From Chaenocephalus aceratus (taxonomy: Eukaryota; Chordata; Actinopteri; Perciformes; Channichthyidae): a stretch of DNA of 64,000 nt. The stretch lies in NCBI GenBank assembly GCA_023974075.1, contig CM043791.1:7821767-7885766 (forward strand). Direction: 5' to 3'. The stretch's first letter is position 1; each line of letters begins with the position of its first letter. Position numbers and translations under genes: made by a program. Under the pieces are notes generated by a model, which worked only from the letters and a program-made list of their open reading frames with translations, did not search any database and was not told the DNA's origin. Shown here piece after piece: positions 22,526-64,000 of the stretch.

Positions 22526-22689
22526 CTATTCTTTCACACACACATACGGGTATTGGGCCGAGGGCGACACCGTACTTCCGGTATCCGCCATTTTACGCGA
22601 GGTGCAAGCAGGCCGAGGGTTTAGCCGTACACCGTCTAGGTGTTGCTAAGCTTCCTGTACTGAATATCATAGTCTATTGCCTTAATCAA

Positions 22690-22960
22690 TATCTAGTCAA
22701 CTCTAAAATACCACATATATGCAATGGCATGATAATATTATTGTGACAAGTGGGGTATTCACCTGGTGTTTCCAGAAGATAGACGTAGATGTAGTCAAAA
22801 TCGACGAAGGCCACTTTCGAGGGTCGTTTTTCCATACATCTGCAGGCAGTCTGTAAGGGCAATCCAACAACCCACACAGCTCTAGTTTACGCTGGTAACG
22901 ACCTAGAGCACACCCCTCAAGTCCAGAGATGTAATCCGAAGACATGCAGCGATTTCTTCG
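22690..22960 (-). pseudogene. ISL2EU-type transposon ORF fragment
   Basis: On the minus strand one frame reads EGCALGRYQRKLELCGLLDC and PYRLPADVWKNDPRKWPS. It continues in another frame as DFDYIYVYLLETPGEYP, so there is a frameshift near 22800. The block resembles the N-terminal part of the YqaJ-associated protein carried by fish ISL2EU elements. Recognition is from memory of that family and is moderate. The rest of the ORF is absent. Confidence 0.45.
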
Positions 22961-22996
22961 GTCGTTAATTCAGAAAAGGGACATACTCAAGTACCT

Positions 22997-23977
22997 GTTT
23001 TCTTGCACACATCCTTTATCATTAACTGTATGTAAATTGATGGTCTCACATGATTTCCATGATTCCTCAGTTGCTCTTTAACTTGAAAACATATTTGTGT
23101 GTGGGGATTACAAGTCATTGATCACATGTTGATTTTGAGCCCTTCAGTCAGAGCTTTTCCAGCCTTGTATACCTGTAGCTTCCATGTACTGCAAGACCCA
23201 GGAATGATTCACTGTCCTCAGTCTGGAGGAGCTCTCAGCTCTTCTCTCTGCTGATGCTGGCACTGCATCCTGGGCTCTAACAAAGAGAGGCTGTCCTCAA
23301 GCCGCACAGGGAATGTGTAATCTGACAGAGATTTATTTGTTCTGGAGAACACAGCACCTGCACACATCACACACACTGCAGAGCCAAAGAAATAACATGT
23401 GATAGTTTGCAGTGTAGTCCTAACATTAGTTCACTCGATCAGATAAAGCTACATGTGTTTCCCTGCAGGCCTGTGGTGGAGATGGTCCCAAACACCTGTT
23501 GGATGAGGCAGATGTTATGGAACTGGGCAGCCGGGGAGCTGTGATCTGAGCGCGGTCACGAGTGGCTCATTGGGTGCAATCAAAGGGAATCTAATCCGTC
23601 CAGCAGGGAGCGCGCATTCCTACTCAGACACAAACTCGCAGGGCTTACCGGAAAACAAGAGCTGGGTTTATAAAGGATCAACTTTTATAATAAAAATGAT
23701 AAAACTTCATAGCCTGTTAACACCGATGGAATGTAACTAAGTACATTTATATTAACTACTTTTTACATAATTGTACTTTACATGAGATTTTTTCCCCACA
23801 TTTATATTATATTCCTTCTTCTTCTCCACGTTTGAAAGAAATATTGTGCATGTTTTACTCCACTACATGTGATGCTCATGCTATAGCCTACTAAGTTAAA
23901 TACTGAGTTCAGGAATGTTGTATTGGCGTGTTTTTAGAACGTGGCATTTCTACTTGCAGAAGGCTTTGACTACCATG
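22997..23977. other. Intergenic upstream of lamb1
   Basis: No gene or clear repeat. It could hold lamb1 regulatory sequence, but no site is strong enough to name. Confidence 0.4.
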
Positions 23978-23985
23978 TATATATA
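23978..23985 (+). promoter_or_regulatory. TATA-like element upstream of lamb1 exon 1
   Basis: TATATATA lies roughly 30-80 bases before a GC-richer, CpG-bearing block that ends in a good splice donor. It is a plausible core promoter element only. The start site is not determined. Confidence 0.3.
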
Positions 23986-24014
23986 CAAATAAAAAGGAAA
24001 TGTGAGAATTGTCA

Positions 24015-24255
24015 CTATGTAAAACAAACTCCTTTTATCCGCGACCATCTTCCGGGCGGCTCGCACTCTCTCTCGTACTGTTCTGCTCCGCTCCAAAAGT
24101 CCACTCCGGGGTTTCCAGCGCAGAGTCGCAGGAGTTTAGGACTCCTCATCGCAACAACGGTGCTCAGCCTCGCATCCGTCCGGCAGCTCCGCAGCAAGTG
24201 GACCAACAGGGAGACTGTACTACACAACAGAGAAGCGAACTCCTTAAACAACACG
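24015..24255 (+). other. lamb1: lamb1 exon 1, untranslated (predicted)
   Basis: A CpG-containing block in otherwise AT-rich sequence. It ends at a consensus donor gtgagt (24256) about 300 bases before the start-codon exon. It has no ATG in frame with lamb1. The left boundary is a guess. Confidence 0.5.
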
Positions 24256-24589
24256 GTGAGTGTCGACTTTGTCATTAACTCCCCAACTGTTTTAAGTTTA
24301 AAGACATGTTGGTCAGCTCAACTCATTCAGCTTTAACTAGTCACAGTTCGTTTTTTATATTAACCGGTTAAAACAGCACAGAGAAGGAACAAAAAACAAC
24401 AACAATTCCAAATTACCTCCACTGCTAACATTTTGGGGACCTGTAGTCGGGGGAAAAGCAAAACTTCTTTAACTCCAACTTTTTCTAAATGTTTAATGTA
24501 ATAACTGTGTTGCATGTCGCTGTGTATAACACTGTTCATCATACATGCCACAGGTTGCCGCAGCCTCGCGGGTTGATGCGCGCTCAGAG

Positions 24590-60005
<35,416 letters not shown>

Positions 60006-60124
60006 GTAAGTCACACTCATATTTTCAAAAGCATATTGATAGTAAATATTATAATGAGGTGAAGAAAATCAACAAAAATGGAAAGTAAATATTACCTATA
60101 TATACAGTTTTAGTGTGTCTATGA

Positions 60125-61185
60125 TGGTAAATGGGCACCGGATAGCTTACCTGATAGAGCCCTTGTACCAGTGGCGGCTGGTGCATTTTTCTCAGAGAGG
60201 GGGCTCTACCAAAATATAAGCAAACTTATACACAAACACAAAACATGTCATATTACAACACAGGGCTAGCTCAAAGGCACACAGCACTAGATACTGTCTA
60301 TTATTTTAGTGCCTGTTTTTGTCAACCTCCTTATTATGCTTACAGATCCCTATCCTGTAGCCCTCATTGGACAGATGTGTTTACTTTCCTAAACATGGCT
60401 CGTCGCATAGCATCATCCATGTGGACTCTAGTTTGTTCATGCTTTTTAGTTTGTTCCGATATGTGCTTTACGTCACTCACATCTGTCTGGATCATGCTGG
60501 GTCTGGTCCATAGACTGGGCTGGTACTGATGTTTGAAGAAGGAGGCAAGGGGAGCAAAATATAGCACTGGTGTTAAAACAGCTCCTTGAAAAAGACACAT
60601 ATACTGCCTTCCTCTGTCCTTAACTCCTGCCTATGTCAGGGTCAACAGGTTCGAGCTCTTTTACTCTCAGCTTTCCCTCCAGTGTCCTCCTCTCAAAGGG
60701 CCTTTCTTTAAGTGATTAAACATCATTTTCCTTCTCCATATTCGCTATCTAGTTTTGTTTACACTCCGCCTCCGTCTAACTCTCTCTCATTCAAACGTCA
60801 ATCACTCACTCAGGCGCTAGTTGTTGGCGGGGTAAACAGCTGCTTTGGGTGCCGTTTGATGTGCCCCGAGCTGCTCCTATCTGTTGCATTGAAGAGCTGC
60901 TCCGATCACTTGCATTGAAGAGGTGCAGACTGCGCATGCACCACTTATAACGAGAGTCAATAGCCAAAGATTTCTGCACTCCAAAGCAGGAAACACGTGA
61001 CTTTAGACATCGTAAAACCATTTTTATCGATCTTTTATAATTTTTTTTATTTTGACACACCCCTTATCAAATAGGTGTCTACCAATCAGAGTGTAAGTGG
61101 TTAAATCCCCAGATCCTACAGTTGGCATGTGGAAGTGTCATTGGGCAACTTGATGCTCAACCCCAAATTGCTCCCGTAGGTCTGT
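60125..61185 (+). mobile_element. SINE split by a hAT-like fragment
   Basis: A possible SINE head at about 60125-60168 (ccggatagcttacctgatag). A SINE body at about 61085-61185 has aagtgtcattgggcaacttg and caaattgctcccgtagg. Between them a segment begins CAGTGGCGGCTGGTGCATTT, a hAT-like terminus. The inner part has no ORF I recognise. Confidence 0.45.
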
Positions 61186-61515
61186 TTTTTTAAATGTATT
61201 TTACCTTTATTTAACCAGGATAGGTCTCATTGAGATTACAAATCTCTTTTTCAAGAGAGTCCTGGCCCAAGAATGGTAACAGCACAGTTTCAGACAGTTT
61301 TACAGTTACAGACAAAAGTTTAGCCAAAGCATTTACAGACACAGCGGCCTGCTTCAAGGTCAGTTAAAGTTGCTTTGAGTGTTTCTAATGAGACCAGCTC
61401 TCTGAGTTTCTGCTCAGTTTGAAGCAGGTTCCAAGCTTGAGGGGCAGCGTAACTGAACGCCCTTTTCCCAAGTTTTTTTTTCAAAATACCAAACAGATCA
61501 TGCATTTTAGCCATG
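61186..61515 (-). mobile_element. Rex-like LINE 3' end
   Basis: The minus-strand frame 61514-61320 gives KKKLGKRAFSYAAPQAWNLL and LVSLETLKATLTDLE, the C-terminal end of a Rex/L2-type LINE ORF2. The 3' UTR below it reads, on the plus strand, tttaaccaggataggtctca, and continues to ccaagaatggtaacagcaca. 5'-truncated. Confidence 0.7.
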
Positions 61516-61656
61516 CCTCATTTCGCTCTATTTGCTTTTTTCCAGTCCTGTTTTTGCAAGGGCTGATTCTGCTTTTGTGGCAGACTACAGCGCCACTTAC
61601 ACTTACAGCATCTCCAGCGCTTTCGAGCGGTCTCTCATTCCCCTGATAGGTGGAGA

Positions 61657-62860
61657 CAGTGGCGGCGCCAGAGATTTTCTCGAGGGGGTGCAGTGGGGTA
61701 GCTTGACGTTTCATAGAGGGTGCTCAAACATTAAGGGTTTCCCATTAATGCACCACCGCTACAGTTGAATTTTCTACTGCAACACTCCCCACACAGTGCA
61801 CCCGCGACTGTTACAATGAAGGCTCGGTAATCAGCTCACGGCATATAGGTGTAAGCAGGGGTAAAGTGGGGAGTGGACCTCACCTCCTAGGAGGGTCCTC
61901 ACCTCCTCTAGTGGGAAGATTTTTTTTTAAATATTGAAGTTAAAAGCATCAATCTGGTGCACTCTGAGAGCCAAAATGAAGAGATCTATGGATATACAGT
62001 ATCTCTCAACATACATATGAAACAGAACTGTAAACAGATTTTCTATTTCTTTATAGATATTTTACAAATCACTCCCCTTTTAAAACAAACTGTTTGAGAC
62101 CCACTGAGATAACTAGACTAAAGTTAACTATCTAAACACTGAGAGTCCTTTACTTCACCTGAGGTTATCTGAGACTCTCCGTCTGACAGGAGAGAGTTCT
62201 CCCTCCACCTTGTTGTTGAAAAAGCTCCTTATATCCGTTAGCTTGGCTAGCTAGCACCAGATGCTAACCACAACGATCTCCGGTAGATACCCACCGGTGC
62301 GCGCTCTCTCTCTCTCTCGCTCGCTTGCACACGCACACAAAATGGCTCGTGCCACACACACAGAGCAGAGCTTGAATGAAACAGACCCAGAAGTAAGCTA
62401 CTTGTACTCACGAGGCCTATTATGTGCAGAATCCCTCTCGCTTTCAGGTGGTTTTGATTGAGTGTCCACACGTGGACGTGTAAGGACTAAAAAACGATCC
62501 ATTTGTCACTTTGCTGTTAGCAAATCATTTGGGGCTCCAGCTAACAGGAAGTCACTCAAGTGTCACAAAGTAATTTAGCCTATGGGTAGATCAAAAATCG
62601 AATGGGTGCTGGCCATTGGCCTAATCATATCACCTGTGTTGGCTTTATGTTTTTGGTCAAACATTTATTTGTTTCACATTTACATTGATGTAATCAATAA
62701 CTTTTCTGATTTAATTTAATAAAAATAATAATAATTTTCGGGGGGGAACAAAAAAAACACATATTTCTTGGGGGTGCTTAGGGGGTGCTTTGGCAATCCT
62801 GGGGGGTGCTTCCCCTGGGTGAAGAGTTGCCCTTATAGGCGGAGCACCCCTTTTCTGACG
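61657..62860 (+). mobile_element. Composite hAT-like region
   Basis: Starts with a CAGTGGCGGCGCCAGAG hAT-like end. It contains about 61780-61850 (gcacccgcgactgttacaat), matching the reverse complement of 31480-31545. It also contains about 61920-62250, matching parts of 30900-31470. The right part has several ggggtgctt repeats. Borders and number of nested units unclear. Confidence 0.5.
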
Positions 62861-62864
62861 TCAG

Positions 62865-63045
62865 AACAATTTAAATAATAATCAGCTCCGTTGCAGCCAC
62901 GTTTTTAGAGATTTGGGTATGGAGGAAAAGAGAGAGTTGTGTTTTCTGACACTTGGTGAGTTCCCTGACACACCGGGGACACATATTCATGTATAAAAGA
63001 CGTACAGAAGTGCATTTTGCATGATAGGTCCCCTTTAAGGCAGAA
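62865..63045 (-). repeat. Dispersed repeat
   Basis: On the minus strand starts taaaggggacctatcatgca and includes catgaatatgtgtccccggt, a common teleost repeat. The remaining 63046-64000 is lamb1 intron with nothing recognised. Confidence 0.45.
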
Positions 63046-64000
63046 ACACAGAACAACATGGCTGTAGGAGCCATTGTATGGGTGTTGTTGGTGTGTCAGT
63101 TTATTTAAGTTATATGTATAGTGCAATATTATTTATGAACACTGGGTGGCGGGGTTTATCTGCACCGGGTGTATATAAAGAGGTCATAGGTGACAGGAGA
63201 GGAAGGGACACAGAAGGAAGAGAGCATACCGATTCCACCAGCCCGGCAGATGCTCATCACAACAACTAGAACTGTACAATTAACCCTGGTATGTAAAGCT
63301 GAATAAAACCTCATTATAAACTTCAACAAAGGACCGGAAACTCATCTGTTTGTGTCTGCGTCTGGATCACTCTTCAGCCCTTCTGTGAAAGTAACGGCAA
63401 AAATATATAGGACATAGGAAAGGAAATTGCCATTACACATGGTATAATATACATACATACCACGTGAAGGAACATACATACCTACAGCTCACTTACAAAA
63501 CAAAAAACAAAACATCATAAGACAAAAGTGTTCAGGATTAACCTTTCACTAGGACACTAATGAAATAAAAACCTCCACTACATAAAGACCTATCCTGTTC
63601 CTCTCTGGGAGCTAAAGTCACATTTGTCCCCATAAATCAACCTCCAGCGGACACAATTAGCTCTTGTTATCCAGCTGTGACGGACTGTAGCAGCCCCTCG
63701 TCTCGCTCTGGGGTGTGAAACATGGCCCTGCTGTGTGGAAGACAGGCAGAGATGTGAAAAGCAGCTGTTCCTCTCCCACACAGCCTCACTGTCCTGGCCC
63801 TCATGTTTAGTCTGCCAGGACATGAGAGCTGTTTCCCAGAAACACGAGCTCTGTTGCCAACGCATCAGCATTGGTCCTCTTGTTCTGCGGTTAGATATCT
63901 CACTGCAACCGGCCCACATGAAGACCCCTGACCTCCTCACCACTGAGCAATCTATATGTACTGTTCATGATGCCAAAGTCAACCCTAATGGGTGCATTAT

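Larger units (their letters stand above)
19225..22529. repeat. 3.3-kb inverted repeat (palindrome)
   Basis: The left arm, about 19225-20390, is repeated in reverse complement at about 21370-22529. The arms are about 1.16 kb and highly similar, and the spacer is about 0.98 kb. The outermost 200 bases of each arm encode the same 67-residue frame (19432-19229 minus, 22322-22525 plus). Arm differences include single-base changes and small indels near the inner ends. The spacer contains a truncated LINE tail. This may be a foldback-type mobile element or an inverted duplication. No transposase frame was seen. Confidence 0.85.

Noticed and set aside
24009..24278. Open frames across the predicted untranslated exon 1, tested as coding
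   Set aside because: None joins in phase to the signal-peptide exon, and none resembles a known protein.
63590..63943. 117-codon minus-strand frame near the right edge, tested as the next lamb1 exon or an antisense gene
   Set aside because: Wrong strand for lamb1, no similarity to the LN domain and no recognised family.
60006..64000. Search for the lamb1 exon starting NLLKI..LRIKF
   Set aside because: No frame carries the expected residues, so the exon is taken to lie beyond the window.

Overview
This window is vertebrate DNA, almost certainly from a ray-finned (percomorph-like) teleost. It has short GT-AG exons separated by AT-rich introns. It is dense with repeats typical of fish: hAT and PIF/Harbinger MITEs, L2- and Rex-like LINE 3' ends, tRNA-derived SINEs and long CA/GT microsatellites. 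No functional RNA gene or CRISPR array was seen.

Two laminin beta-chain genes lie head to tail on the + strand. The first (about 3,832-17,887) is the 3' two thirds of a laminin beta gene. Eighteen exons join in frame without a break and give 1,120 codons plus stop. They encode the end of the LF/L4b domain, a run of EGF-like (LE) modules, coiled coil II, the six-cysteine Lbeta knob, coiled coil I and the penultimate C-terminal cysteine. The second (from about 24,000 past the right edge) is the 5' end of laminin beta-1: an untranslated exon, a signal-peptide exon, and four exons plus part of the LN domain. The N-terminal protein matches laminin beta-1 closely. In human, LAMB4 lies immediately upstream of LAMB1 in the same orientation, so I call the pair lamb4 and lamb1.

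Region by region: 1-3,831 is lamb4 intron. 3,832-17,887 holds lamb4 exons, with a nested SINE/MITE in the 12.5-14.8 kb intron and a dead LINE in the last intron. 17,888-24,000 is intergenic and is dominated by a 3.3-kb inverted repeat (19,225-22,529) that splits a LINE fragment and abuts an ISL2EU-like fragment. 24,000-24,620 is the lamb1 promoter side and exons 1-2. 24,621-52,898 is a 28.3-kb lamb1 intron filled with mobile elements: two Harbinger MITEs, a BED-finger hAT fragment, a modular repeat array, an L2 tail, three hAT copies with 8-bp target duplications, a nested MITE carrying a MADF-like exon, a CGGBP1-like relic and a solo LTR. 52,899-60,005 holds lamb1 LN-domain exons, and the rest is intron.

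The most consequential irregularity is a one-base excess in lamb1 coding exon 52,899-53,069. It puts the conserved halves of the exon in different frames and creates an early TGA. It is either an assembly error or a true lesion. I found no novel multigene system. The notable material is the mobile-element architecture and this frameshift.
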